From: Coprinopsis marcescibilis
Lineage: Eukaryota; Basidiomycota; Agaricomycetes; Agaricales; Psathyrellaceae
Length of the DNA: 47,913 nucleotides
Reading direction: 5' to 3'
Assembly: GCA_004369085.1 (NCBI GenBank)
Contig: ML210362.1
Coordinates: 1-47,913, forward strand
Shown here piece by piece: positions 32,665 to 43,140 of the stretch. The translations under genes were made by a program, and so were the position numbers. Below the pieces are notes generated by a model. That model had not been told where the DNA came from, made no database searches, and saw only the letters and a list, made by a program, of their open reading frames with translations. How positions within the stretch are numbered: the first letter of the stretch is position 1; each line of letters begins with the position of its first letter.

Positions 32665-33110
32665 CCGAGGTCTTGATTGTCTACGATAACAGCTCCCCTC
32701 GATTTACATACACTGGTTTCCGAAGCTATCCCACCAGACAGCTTCCCAACCCTGACGCCTATTTTAACGGGACATTGGATACAGCCAATTCTGATCTACG
32801 TGACGAACTTGGTACCGCTCCACCAGATAGAAATCACATGTTTTCCCTGTTATTTGAATGTACCCTCGGCGTTAGCTTTGCCCAACGCGTCTAATCTTGT
32901 GATAGGGATATCGTGCGCTTTCTTTGGGGGGCTTACTGTCGTTGCAGGTTTCAGGCCCGAGTCACTGACTTGGAGTGAGGGAGGCAAAACCAGCAACGCA
33001 CTCAGCTTTAGGGGTCCAGGACAGACAGCGGGGCAATGGTTCACAACCCCCATACTCTCAGACGACGAGCACGTCGTAACGCTGGCGTTCGACGACTGGA
33101 AACCTCAGGT
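32665..33110 (+). pseudogene. G4: fragment of a G-family membrane protein gene
   Basis: Begins PEVLIVYDNSSPRFTYTGF, matching QEVFLLYDNTSPNFDFF of G1. It then runs to MFSLLFE, an intron at 32860-32905 in the family's conserved phase-1 position, and CAFFGGLTVVAGF...TPILSDDEHVVTLAFDD, matching PLLSDDYHNIILQMDD of G1. After 33110 no frame continues the second domain, and no membrane segment is found before 33637. A truncated copy on the opposite strand to G1-G3, convergent with the NmrA-like gene. Confidence 0.65.
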
Positions 33111-33637
33111 CCGGAAACCACGCAAATCGACCCATTCGTGACGCAGATAGCGTCACGGCTTCAACCTTCCAAAAGGGACCATCCAGCCCAAGATTCATCC
33201 GGCGAAGTTGTAGTTGTTAAACTCCAGTCTCACTGTCTGCTAACCTGTTGCTTGACCCAATAAAGGCATCCCGCTCGACGTACTCACCGAACGCCAGGTC
33301 ATGGACGCTACTACTCCTTCTGAGACCACCGCCACGTCAGGTCCCCCGCCATATAGGCTATCCGCTCAGTGAATGGCTTCGCCCAGTCCATTCCGGGGCC
33401 AGCTATAGTAATTACATATGTCCCGGATTACCAATGGGGTGTTTCGTTTCAGTCGATTTACTGGGAGTAGATATGACATCCTTCTACATTGTCTCACCCG
33501 CAAGCGACATCCACAGCTCGGAGTGCTCCTTGACGCCCACTTTTCAACATGTGGTGAGATTGTATAATTTCAAGAATGCCAATTACACAATCATCTACAA
33601 TAAATATTGCATCTTCACGAAGAAGTATCCCAAGCAT
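33111..33637. other. Degenerate 3' remainder of G4 and 3' flank of NmrA-1
   Basis: Presumably the decayed rest of G4. Open frames here do not resemble the family. Nothing else is recognised. Confidence 0.4.
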
Positions 33638-34611
33638 CTACGCCGCAGAACCCTTCAATTCGTCCTTATTCTTCTCTGCCCACTCTCTCAGCGTGACCCT
33701 CCCGACGAAAAGCTTTTCCTTGGGAAGAGTCGCTAATATCTTGTCATCTCCGCCTTCCTCAGACCAATTCTGAAGCCAAAGCAGCATCTGGATGTAGTCA
33801 TCTTTGAACCCGATTTGTTTGAAGATATCTGCTATTGCGGCAGGAGGGAGGACCTGGTGGGTGATCGTGCGTCCCAAGACCTCGCTGAGGATATTTGCGG
33901 CCTAGGAACTGAGTGAGTATCGCATCGTTAAAACTAGAGTATATTTTCTAACCTCGTCGTAATCCAGGGACTCTGGGCCTATCAGAATCTTCTCAGTCAC
34001 GGCGTTCTTCTCGCTGATGATACCCTCGAACGCAGCTTGGGCGATGTCCTGGGTCGAGATGAAGGGGACCTTGGAAGTAGGCATCGCCGAGATGAATTGG
34101 TCACTGGTTCGGATGCTGTTTCCCTGTTGCGTAGAGAAGTTATCTAAGTGTGCCAAGTGAGCAAATTGGTATTGGTCAAGGCGAACACGAGGGGCCTACC
34201 GATAAACCATGTGGGTTGTAGGACAAAGTGGTCGACGCCTTTAGCCTCTAGGTATTTGTGGATTTTCACATATCCAAACTTCTCGTCGCCGTCTGTTCGT
34301 GTGGCCATGGTTGACAGGAAGATGAACCGCTTGACGCCTTTCTCAGCCGCAAGATCGATGAAGCTGTTCACTTCCTTGGATGGGTCAACGATGTGAGGCT
34401 GCGGGAGGAGATAGACAGTCTGGATGTCGTGGCCTTCTGGGAAGGCATTGGAGAAAGTGGAGATGTCGTTCCAGTCAAACTTGACTGCGCTGAATGGGGT
34501 TGGGGTGTTGCCAGAGCGTGCGGCAAAGAGCACATTGCGGCCATCGTTAGCGAGAAGTTTGGCAATAGCAAGGCCAATTTGGCTGGCGCCGCCTGTAAGA
34601 AGTGTAGTCAT
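33638..34611 (-). CDS. NmrA-like NAD(P)-binding oxidoreductase (NmrA-1)
   Basis: Exons 34611-34200, 34143-33953 and 33901-33638 join to 288 residues with exact frame. The N-terminus LLTGGASQIG is a Rossmann dinucleotide motif. Further family marks are TVYLLPQP, GVKRFIFLSTMA, KYLEAKGVDHFVLQPTWF and DNFSTQQG. The layout resembles NmrA-like proteins and the EasG/FgaFS (agroclavine/festuclavine dehydrogenase) branch, which reduce imine-type substrates. I cannot tell enzyme from redox sensor here. No secretion signal. Promoter: TATA at 34695-34700, a 12-bp direct repeat (34671-34694) and a perfect 14-bp palindrome just upstream. NmrA-2 is its paralogue. Confidence 0.82.
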
Positions 34612-34670
34612 GATTGATGTATAAGATGAGCTGGATATCTGGGTAAGTGGTAGTGTGAGCTGTTGGCAAT

Positions 34671-34720
34671 CTGGCGTTCTGTCTGGCGTTCTGTTTTATA
34701 CAGCTTCTGCTGTACAGCAG
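34671..34720 (-). promoter_or_regulatory. NmrA-1 promoter: direct repeat, TATA box, 14-bp palindrome
   Basis: CTGGCGTTCTGT occurs twice in tandem (34671-34682, 34683-34694). On minus, TATAAAACAG lies at 34691-34700. A perfect palindrome CTGCTGTACAGCAG is at 34707-34720, just upstream of the TATA box, a position suited to a dimeric regulator. Confidence 0.55.
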
Positions 34721-35347
34721 TCTTGAGCTACGTTAAACGCTTTCCAATTGCAAACTACGCGGCTTAGTGTCCTCTGACGCAATGAGCGCTTGACATTCGC
34801 ACAAATAAGCCGCTGCGTTCGATCGCACCAGTAGATTACCAAGGTCGTCGCCGGCATGTCGGCAGGTGGGAAGATACTGCGGAGGTGGTCGAATCCGCAG
34901 ACCTCTCCAGTTTCAGATTGATAAGCAAAACAATCATTGTCGGTAAGTAAACTGCGCAGTCTCTGCGTCAGGCGATTTCTAAGAGGTAGAGGTCACCGTT
35001 GTGCGCTTTGCCATTGATTTGGAGAATGGCCCAGGGATCGAGCCGAACGTCTATTGTAAGATATGCAGGACAGCATCACCACTCAATGAACAGAGTCTAA
35101 GTTTCCTGCAATGTTCTCTGATTTAGAGGGGGATCTAATGTATCAACAACCCTCTAACACACCACTATTGGTACCACCTTCACTGGGCTAACTCAAAGTT
35201 CCTGGTGCAACGGCCGCGCTGGTACGGGAGTTTAGTACGTCCAATTAAATCAAACACTAACAAATATACAGTGACAATTGATTCTATTCGTCCATCGCTC
35301 GCTTCGATCGATTTTTTTGCGCACGACTGCAAAATCGACGCCAAAGC
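34721..35347. other. Intergenic between the two NmrA-like genes
   Basis: About 630 bp with distal promoter of NmrA-1 and 3' flank of NmrA-2. No gene, tRNA or clear repeat was found. Confidence 0.45.
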
Positions 35348-36337
35348 CTAACCCTCGCTCTTGAGCTCCTTCGCATTCTCGGTCGCCCAGCTTTCGACTG
35401 TAACGGTCCCTACAAATAACCGTTCCTTCTCGCCTTCTTCCAACTTCTGCAACATGTCATGTTCCCAACCGCTCTCAACCCTCTGTTCTATCTCTGTCAG
35501 CCACTCAGCGTAAGCGGCGGGTATTCCAAATTGCTTGTACATGTCTATGAGATTCCCGCGGGGGGTTTTCTGATGTATGATAGTTCGTCCTAGTACCCCA
35601 CTTAGGACGTTGGCCCACTGGGGACGTCGTAATCTTCTCTCCTTCTCGACAAGATTGAAAACACACCTCATCGTAAGTTTTAGCCTCCGGGCCAACGATA
35701 ACCTTGTCCTTTGCTGGCAGTTTCTCCGCTACGATGGCCTCGTAGGCCGCTGTGGCAATATCCTGGATTGCGACGAGTGGTACCTTTCCAGTGGGAACAG
35801 CGGTCACAAAGGTATCCTTGGTGCGTATATTGAACCCGTGATTGGTAATGAAATTGTCTGCATCCATGTATATCATAATGAGTGTGGTATCAAGCTTCCA
35901 TGGTCAATGAAACGAGGCTACTTACCGATGAACCAGGTCGGTCTCAAGATCAGGTATTCGATGCCGCTCTTCTCTAACTTATCTCAAACCTTGGTAAACC
36001 CCCATGCTTTATCACTGCGTTCCACGACGGACGAGAACAACACGACGATTCTCTTTACATCCTTGTTCACGGCGATATCGATGAATGAGTTTAGAATTAT
36101 AGATGGATCCGGAGTTGCAGGAGGTGGAAGTAGGTACACTGACTGGATCTGACCTTTCTCGCTCCCGAATGGGTTCTCGAACGTCGACCTCTCGTCCCAG
36201 TCCAGTTTTACTGACTTGAACCCATCCGGTACTCGTCCTGAGCGGGAGGCGAACAAGACGTCGCGACCGTCCGCCTGGAGGGATTTGGCGAGGGCGACTC
36301 CAATTTTACTAGCTCCGCCAGTTATGAGGGTAGTCAT
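35348..36337 (-). pseudogene. NmrA-like paralogue (NmrA-2) with in-frame TGA
   Basis: Exons 36337-35926, 35857-35667 and 35617-35348 match NmrA-1; exons 1 and 2 have identical lengths (412 and 191 nt). The Rossmann motif is LITGGASKIG. Family blocks include SVYLLPPP, EKSGIEYLILRPTWF, DNFITNHGF and DKVIVGPEAKTYDE. Codon 118 (35986-35984) is TGA between WGFTKV and DKLEKSG, where NmrA-1 has a sense codon; CGA to TGA is the simplest change. Everything else is open to the end. So this is a freshly disabled gene, a sequencing error, or a case of readthrough. Another ATG 45 bp upstream (36382) is in frame. Confidence 0.75.
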
Positions 36338-36897
36338 CAGAGAATGAGCTGATTGTGGTAAGATGGAAAGGTGAAAGGCCAATGTGGAATGGTGAAGGCT
36401 TGTTGATCGATGGATAGGACCCTCTTATACTTTTGAATGTACGGAAACCCGGGAAAAAGCTGAGTAAGACGGGTTCCATGTGCGTCATTGAACCATCGGG
36501 CCGCCCCTTTCGCTCAAAGATATGATGTGCTGCCGACCAACTGGTATACTCTATCGACAAGGGGGCCCGGGGATCTTTAACTTTCACTTGACGATGTGAT
36601 GACGATTCGAAGGAGCCTCTGCCGAACCCGACGACTAACGGCAACGTGAGTCCTCTCACGCGTAAGCTTATTCTCGCATAACTGGTTGCCGGTCCAAAGT
36701 CCATGTACCCACTCAGTCACAGGAAGGAAGCCCTTTTACAACACCGGAATGTCGGGTACATGATTAATGTAATAATCCGTAAAGGGTCATAAAAATGTCA
36801 ATGAAATGTTCCGAACATATGAAGGCCATTATAAAACCTGGTCGTATACTGTTCCATTGTATCAGCGTCAGGTTCTCCGTCGCCATTCGTATTAAGA
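36338..36897. other. Promoter of NmrA-2 and 3' flank of G2
   Basis: On minus a GTATAAGAGG TATA box sits at about 36421-36430, roughly 85 bp before the start. No gene is seen in the rest. Confidence 0.45.
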
Positions 36898-38508
36898 TCA
36901 TTTGTGCAGTCGTGGGTCGTCCGATCCATCCAATGACATCGACACCTGATTCGAGAGCCTACTTAAATCCCCCGAGAGGTAGGAAATTCGTCCATCAGAA
37001 GAGGTATCTCCAGTTGAAAGTCGAAGCGGCGTCAACGAAGTCGGAGGGGATAGTTGTCCGGTGTCTTGGTACTCGTGAAGTCCGTCAGGGTAGCTGGTGA
37101 TATTGTTCCGGCTCGGTGGTGACCAAGTCGATGTGGTTTGCGATGAAGCCAATACATTTGGTCTAGTTGAGGTCACGTACATGGGTACGCGATTGGCGGT
37201 GGTTGGGACAGACGCGGTGCTGTAGTTAGCGGTGTGATTGCTGGCAGTGACATAAGGTTGGAGGGAATAGGGTTGAGTGTGTGGGTTGGTCGGAGGTGTC
37301 GAGACTTGAACAGCTCCCGTGGAATTTGGAGAGACAAATCCCGAGGGTTGGGGAGTCAGGGACGTAGCGGTAGAAGGTTTACTCGAGCGTTTCCTCCAGA
37401 AACAGAAATAGAGGAGAAAGAGCAGTGCAACGATGAATGAGAACCCACCAACTGCACCACCGACTATCGCACCAATTGGTGTCTGGGATGCATTGTTATC
37501 ATTGGGGGGCGTTGGTTCTGGCCCGCCCGCGGTAGTGTTCGTAGGGGATTGGAATGGCGAGACAAAGATGTCGCCGTTGTTGATTATGAGGTAGTCAAGC
37601 ACAAGCGGTGCGGCCGACTTTCCGTACACCACTTCCAACGTATGCGCTCCTCGAGAGAGTGAAGGGGTTTCAAGGACCCGCTGGCCATATAATGTTCCGT
37701 TGGCGTCAAGCGAAAGCCCTGGAATGCTAAATTGCGTGGGCGGTTGACCGTCTATTGAATACGTCCCACTAGAGCTACCGAGGGGATGGTCCTCAGGGAT
37801 CCATCCTACCCAGGTTGCTTTGGTTCCTACAGATACATATCGATCTCTAACTCTCTGCCATAGCCGAGACTGACTCACCATTGAACTGTACCGAGACCTT
37901 TGATCCCTCCGTCATAGAAAGCATCGTCTCATTCATATACGCAGTCCAACCTCCCTCTGAGTACTTCACGGCGGGATCTGTGCTATCGATGAACACAGTT
38001 GGGTGGAGGTCGTCTCGGAGCTCGTAATCTGGCCGGTACTGGATGAGGTCAATAAGAAATACGCCCTCATCTCCGGCAGCGGCTCTGACTGTCAAGACGT
38101 GCTGTTCAGAGAAGGCAAGGTCAATGATGCAAAGAGGCCACATGTTCATTGGGTATCCTCCGTTGAAACCCGGGGTATTGGGGTAGACGGTGCCATCGAC
38201 TGCACATTCCCAGGTTGGATCAACTATGCTGGTTGTGTTGATTTGCTGGCTGGTGCCGAAGATAACAACGCGGGAGCCTGAACTGTGTTAGATGGGCGTT
38301 GGCTGGCTGGTGATGCTAGAGTACCTCGGAAGGGAAACGACAGTGTTCCGCTTGTCGTGGTATAGTGCTGAGAGCCGCCGTGTGGAGGGCCGTACTTGTT
38401 GAGTGGTCCAAAGTCAACGTCTGTGGTGAGCCAGCTCCCGGTGTATGTAATGCTGGGGTCATCATCGTCTATCGCAACCCATCGCGTAAGCCTCTGCCTT
38501 GAGCCCAT
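36898..38508 (-). CDS. G2: two jelly-roll-like ectodomains, one TM
   Basis: Exons 38508-38325, 38277-37879 and 37826-36898 join to 503 residues, both introns in phase 1. Domain 1 opens VAIDDDDPSITYTGSW and domain 2 opens VFIDSTDPAVKYSEGGW; each has the F-x-G strand that is split by an intron. Then comes a Pro/Asn/Thr-rich stalk (PEPTPPNDNNASQTP), a membrane helix (AVGGFSFIVALLFLLYFCF) with stop-transfer WRKRS, and a long Ser/Thr/Pro-rich cytoplasmic tail of about 150 residues. No signal peptide. Closest to G3 (39157-40544), its tandem neighbour. Presumed plasma-membrane protein with the domains outside; ligand unknown. Confidence 0.87.
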
Positions 38509-39156
38509 AGTACAGTCAGTATAAAAAGTCCAGAATGTGTGAGAGAGATGGGTAGATGTCGCACTATAGATAGGAAGGAGAGGGAATGGGCGCGAAATAT
38601 CAGAGCTCCGCAGATCAAGAAGAATGGTGTGCGGAACGGGATTTAAATTGCTCAACGCTTCAAGCTGCCAGTCATCTTTCCGTTGCGGAGCGCAGCCATC
38701 AATCAGGTAGCAGATGACCGTTGGAGCTTTGAATCTGATGGCTCTTAACATGTACCTGTGAGCGCCCACTCCTGTGTCGTCGGCGACGAGGCTTGAGCGC
38801 CTCCCTATTAAATGTACCTGTCTACCCCATTATGTTCTGTGAGTGGCTAGCCACCAAGCACCGGTCGAGGGCGGGTACATACTGCTTTACAACATCGTCA
38901 TATAAGGGTCATAACTGTTCACGGCTAGTCACTATCCTATCCAAGCACCTAAATAAGCCGTAGCAATGCTGATTTCTCGACATAGTCACTGCATAGTACT
39001 TCATTCACCTAAGTCATATTTTTTGTCCAGAATTTCCAACGTTTTGTCTCCAAACTGATAATACAATGACGATTGAAGACGGACCCTTGTCCCACACTGG
39101 ATGTGAACGTAACGTTAATGATGATGGTATTTTCGTAGGATTGTTCGTAATGATCG
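38509..39156. other. Promoter of G2 and 3' flank of G3
   Basis: Upstream region of G2, with a frame from 38769 running into exon 1 that has no support as coding. A stretch at 39009-39156 stays open in another frame of the G3 tail but lacks a splice site joining it. No other gene. Confidence 0.45.
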
Positions 39157-40544
39157 TTAGCCAAGTTCTGGAACCGCAGGGTGAGCTCCTCGCATCGGTA
39201 CGAGACCGGGAGGTGCACCTGCATACTGACTATTGGGAAATGAAGCCGTTGGAGGATACATAGAGGAAACCAATGGGCTGGGAATTTGATGTGTGCCGGC
39301 CGTTAAGGGCGTAGTTGAATTTATAGACTGGACGTTACCAGTGGAAGATGGCGAAGCAAAGTTGGGCGCTGTGAGCGTGTTGCGAGCCCTTCGTCTCCTC
39401 TTTTGATGTTTGAAGCAGAAGTAGAGGAGAGAGACGAAGATGGCGATGAAGGCTATAGCGCCGACTGCACTCCCGATAACGATACCCACTGGCGTGTCTT
39501 GATGTGCTGGTTCCGCGTCGCCTGGTTTGTCTGGTGAGACGTCGTTGGTTGTGCTGCGAGAAGCCGAGGGTAATATGTCCCCGTTGTCGATCATGAGGTA
39601 GTGTAAGATGAGTGGAGCCGAGGAACCTTGGTGGACGACTTCGAGTGTATGTGCGCCGCGTGAGAGCGTAGGCGTTTCGAAGAAGGGTTGGTACCAGAGT
39701 ACCCTGTTGCTTTCTCCCGGGAACGCCGGGATTGTGAACTCGATGGGTTGTTCGCTGTCGATTGAGTATGTGGCTGTTGAGGAACCTCTCGGGTACTGGG
39801 GTGAAAATGCGCCAACCCAGATTGCCTTTGTCCCTGTAGGTGTATATACATTTGAAGGGTCCCTCAGTAATTGATTTAGGAGGCGTACCGTTAAACTCGA
39901 TCCGGACCTTTGAACCGGGCTCGGTACTGACCATGGCTTGGTTAAGGAAGCTGGCCCAGTTGCCCTCCATGTACTTTACTGCCGGATCGGTGCTTACGAG
40001 AAGAATAGTTGGATGCAGGGTCTCTTGAAGGTTATGGTCGGGCTTGTACTGGATTAGGTCGAGGTAGAATGTGCGCGAGGTCGTGTTGGCGGCTACCGTT
40101 AAGACGTGTTGGCCTGAACTTTCGAACTGGACGTCACATAGTGTCCATTGGTTGGTCGCGAAGCTTTCATTGCTGCCTGGAATTGCGGGGTGCGACCTGC
40201 CGTCCACAATGCACTCCCATCTTGGATCGATACTGACTGATGTTGAATTGTCGGCGGATGTGGTGTTTAGCTGGCGGCTGGTTCCAAATACTGCGACTCT
40301 CGAACCTGGAAGTGGTTGGAACAGTCAGAGGCCCGGAACGTGGTGAGAGAGTGGCTGGGGGTGTACCGCGAAATGCAAATGAAGCGGATCCACTGGTGTT
40401 GGTTGCATGCTGTGAACCGTAGTGCGGGGGACCGAATCTGTTGTATCTCCCGAATTGTTCCTCTGTCTCGTACCAGTCTCCAGTGTAGGTGATGCTGGGG
40501 TCAATATCGTCAATCAAAGCCCAACGAGTGAGGTTTCCAGCCAT
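39157..40544 (-). CDS. G3: two jelly-roll-like ectodomains, one TM
   Basis: Exons 40544-40367, 40305-39889 and 39833-39157 join to 423 residues with exact frame, and introns at the same two positions as G2. Domain 1 begins WALIDDIDPSITYTGDW, and SVSIDPRWECIVDG follows the first intron. Domain 2 begins LLVSTDPAVKYMEGNW and continues over the second intron into FNG-TKAIWVGAF. The membrane helix is SAVGAIAFIAIFVSLLYFCF with the basic HQKRRRRAR after it; the cytoplasmic tail is about 85 residues, shorter than in G2. No signal peptide. A tandem duplicate of G2, about 650 bp apart, same strand. Confidence 0.87.
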
Positions 40545-41005
40545 TCAAGGCGACACTGGAGCAAGGGGTTTGTGAGGGACCAGAGCGTCGCGAGGTGGGC
40601 AGAAGGTCAAAGTGGCGCCACGAGCAGCCTGTTTTCTGCCAGGCACACGTTCGCATGTTAAGCTTCTGAATGTGGCAAGTCTTAATTATCTGTTCAGGAT
40701 GGCTGACAGCCGGTATTCACGGATGTTTGGGATCCGCAGACCATGGGACTCGATGGGCACGCAAATGGGTGTCCCTTATCTTAGTTTTCTAAATAGAATC
40801 AGTGGATTGATCTCATCTGTCCTTGGGAATCAGTTAGGCGCCCATTTTACCATATGCATCTGGATCTAGTCCGTTTGTGGCGCAATGCACCTGCGGTATT
40901 CAGTTCATCCAATATTACTTCTCATTTAGGAAGGGCAAAGCTTGGATAGACACACGCAATCACGGTATATAGACACGCACACCAAAATGTCGATTTCGGC
41001 ATCGT
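40545..41005. other. Intergenic, promoter of G3
   Basis: Upstream of G3 and 3' flank of the LPMO gene. The plus frame 40612-40869 has no supporting feature. Nothing else is seen. Confidence 0.45.
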
Positions 41006-41963
41006 TCATCCTCTCCACGGGCGAGGGCCAGGAACCTTTCCAAGCGAGGGGTTAGGAGTAGTTTTGGAGGGGAAGAAGGGATGCGTACGGTGTAGGAGGT
41101 AGGAACGGGATTATAGATGTTAACGGTGAGGCCGGGGTCTACAAGCGGTTAAATGAGTGGGATTGTTCTACCGGGAAAGGGCTTTTACTCACCGTTCGCA
41201 GAGAGATAGCCTGGAATCGAAACCTTGGGTGGGTTACCGTTTCCTCCATTCTCAATTCTGATCTGAGCACATGAGATGTAGAATTGAGGCTTGCCAGCTA
41301 CGTGCAGGCCAATTTGCTCAACGCGGAGAAGATACTGTGGGAAGTCAAGGTTAGTGTAACTTCAAGACGTGATGAAGATGCCAAAAGTCAAAAGGGATCG
41401 AGATAGAAGGGACGAATTGACAATGAATGACGAACCTCTCCGGAAGGCGTGCTTGCAGGGATCGTAGTCGACACCGATCCCTGTCCTTGAGTCACAAACC
41501 TAAACGGATTGAATTGAGCACCCCACTCGGCAATCTTGAACCAATTAGCGCCACTTCCGTTCCAGCTCGCAGCTGTCTGCCCACCGGGGACTTGGCCGAG
41601 ATAGATGGCGGCAGGCCCGGAATGGTACATGGTGTTGTCGAGTCGGAAGCCGACGGTGCCGCCTGCGCTGACGGTGACGGTGTCGGTCGCTGGGCGGGGG
41701 CTGGTATTGCAGGTGATTGCCCCGCTTGAGACGCTCTCGACGGGGGTGTTGTTAAGTGGTTGACGGACTGCGGCTGTGGAGGTTGTTGGGCCTGTGAGGG
41801 TCGTCCAGATGTCTGTGTGTGGAGTAGATGGTGAAGAGATGAGTTAGATGTGATGACACGGTTTGGAAGGTAGGAGATGGAAAGTGAGCGGGGAATACGT
41901 ACAGTGCGCCGAAGCCACTTGGAGAGCGGCGGCCAGAGTCACGAAAGATCCGATTAGCTTCAT
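41006..41963 (-). CDS. AA9 lytic polysaccharide monooxygenase
   Basis: Five exons (41963-41903, 41812-41436, 41334-41193, 41138-41089, 41035-41006) give 219 residues with exact frame. Residues 1-19 are a signal peptide ([19 protein letters not shown]). The mature protein starts with His20, the copper-brace histidine (HYIWTTL). The second copper ligand fits [11 protein letters not shown], and the axial tyrosine fits QFYISCAQI, preceded by LHVAG. One disulfide pair is likely (AITCNTS with FYISCAQ). The ending [11 protein letters not shown]...YTVPGP is typical of AA9. It is secreted and oxidatively cleaves cellulose or related glucans. At about 200 mature residues it is compact, with no CBM1. 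Intron 1 splits the codon straight after the catalytic His. TATA (GTATAAG) at 42014-42020. Confidence 0.93.
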
Positions 41964-43140
41964 GTTGAGTTGTGCGAGGTTATTCGGTGGGGAGAGTAAC
42001 TCGCGTAGCGGTTCTTATACACACCTCATCGTCGGAAAAGCCCTGGCATGAAAGGAGTGAAATCGGTTATTTAAGACTTAAGATTTTGAATAGAACATAC
42101 GATATTTTCAGAGAATCATAGGGAAGATGCGTACAGTGAGTGCATCGGCATCGCATCGCAGCGCGCAGCAAAGTAAAAGAAATAGGAAAGAAGGACATTG
42201 CGACGCAGAATGTGAATGGAATTCTGTGCATTACGAGAGAAGTCGGATGAAACAGATACGGAATGCGGGGAAGCGCTGGAGCTCTGCCGAAATCCACCTT
42301 CGCGAAGCTGTATAAATAGAATGTGTGGGGTTGATTAGCATGGATTTGGGGCGAGGCTAATCTTTGGAAAATACGAACCGGAATTCAATGGTTATTCGAT
42401 GGATAAACGAGTGCCGCAAATAGGTTGACGGAGAAATGCGTATCTTGTGATGACATTGGAGTGAGCACTGAGTATACCGTGGGGCGCTGTGGCGTCATCA
42501 TCCTCAGCTAGGGCGTGCGCCCTACCTGTGCGAACCATGGCTGAGGCAGAAGAGGGACAAGGATACTATGAACACGCACCTCGAATGGTCCCACTTCAGA
42601 TGCAAAATGAGGATAAAGCCGAAAACATTCAGTTCCAATTCGTTTAAAAAATGGGTCCAAGAGGAAGCAATTTCACAGGGGCCAATATTGATAATCGAAG
42701 ACAGCGAGTAAACGACGAAGCAGTACTACTAAGGAATAAGGGAGGGCAAGTGCGTATTTAGGTAGGTAGAGAACAAAATGATAAGTTACGAGTAAAACTT
42801 GATGGGTTTGCATAAGGTAGTAAACTATATTGTAAAAGTAGAGGATCAGGGCAGGGATAGGTATGGTGGTATTGTACTAGTGAGGTTCGCATATTGAAGG
42901 TTCCGAGATTATGACATGAGGAAGAGGGTAGAAAGAAGATCCGGTAAGGTACACACATGGTGACAAACATAAAACACAAGCCGACGAAAGAATACCGAAG
43001 AGCCGAAGGACACCCAAGGCGAGAATACAAAAGCATACAAGTGACAGAAGAACAGAAAAGAATTGGAAGTATGACCCATGAAAACTTCGAGAGATGAACA
43101 ACGATTGGGACATACGATATCGTGGTCGAACCATCTGCTA
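41964..43140. other. Long intergenic region upstream of the LPMO
   Basis: The LPMO promoter (TATA at 42014-42020, about 50 bp before the ATG) and, from about 42700, the 3' flank of the Ser/Thr-rich gene. Short frames at 42067-42315 and 42758-43134 have no supporting features. No repeat is found. Confidence 0.5.

Noticed and set aside
33638..34611. Ergot-alkaloid type biosynthetic cluster
   Set aside because: The NmrA-like genes resemble the EasG branch, but no DMAT synthase, P450 or other pathway gene is present in the window.
39009..39224. Extra C-terminal exon for G3
   Set aside because: Open frame without donor or acceptor linking it to the G3 tail, which already ends at a good stop.
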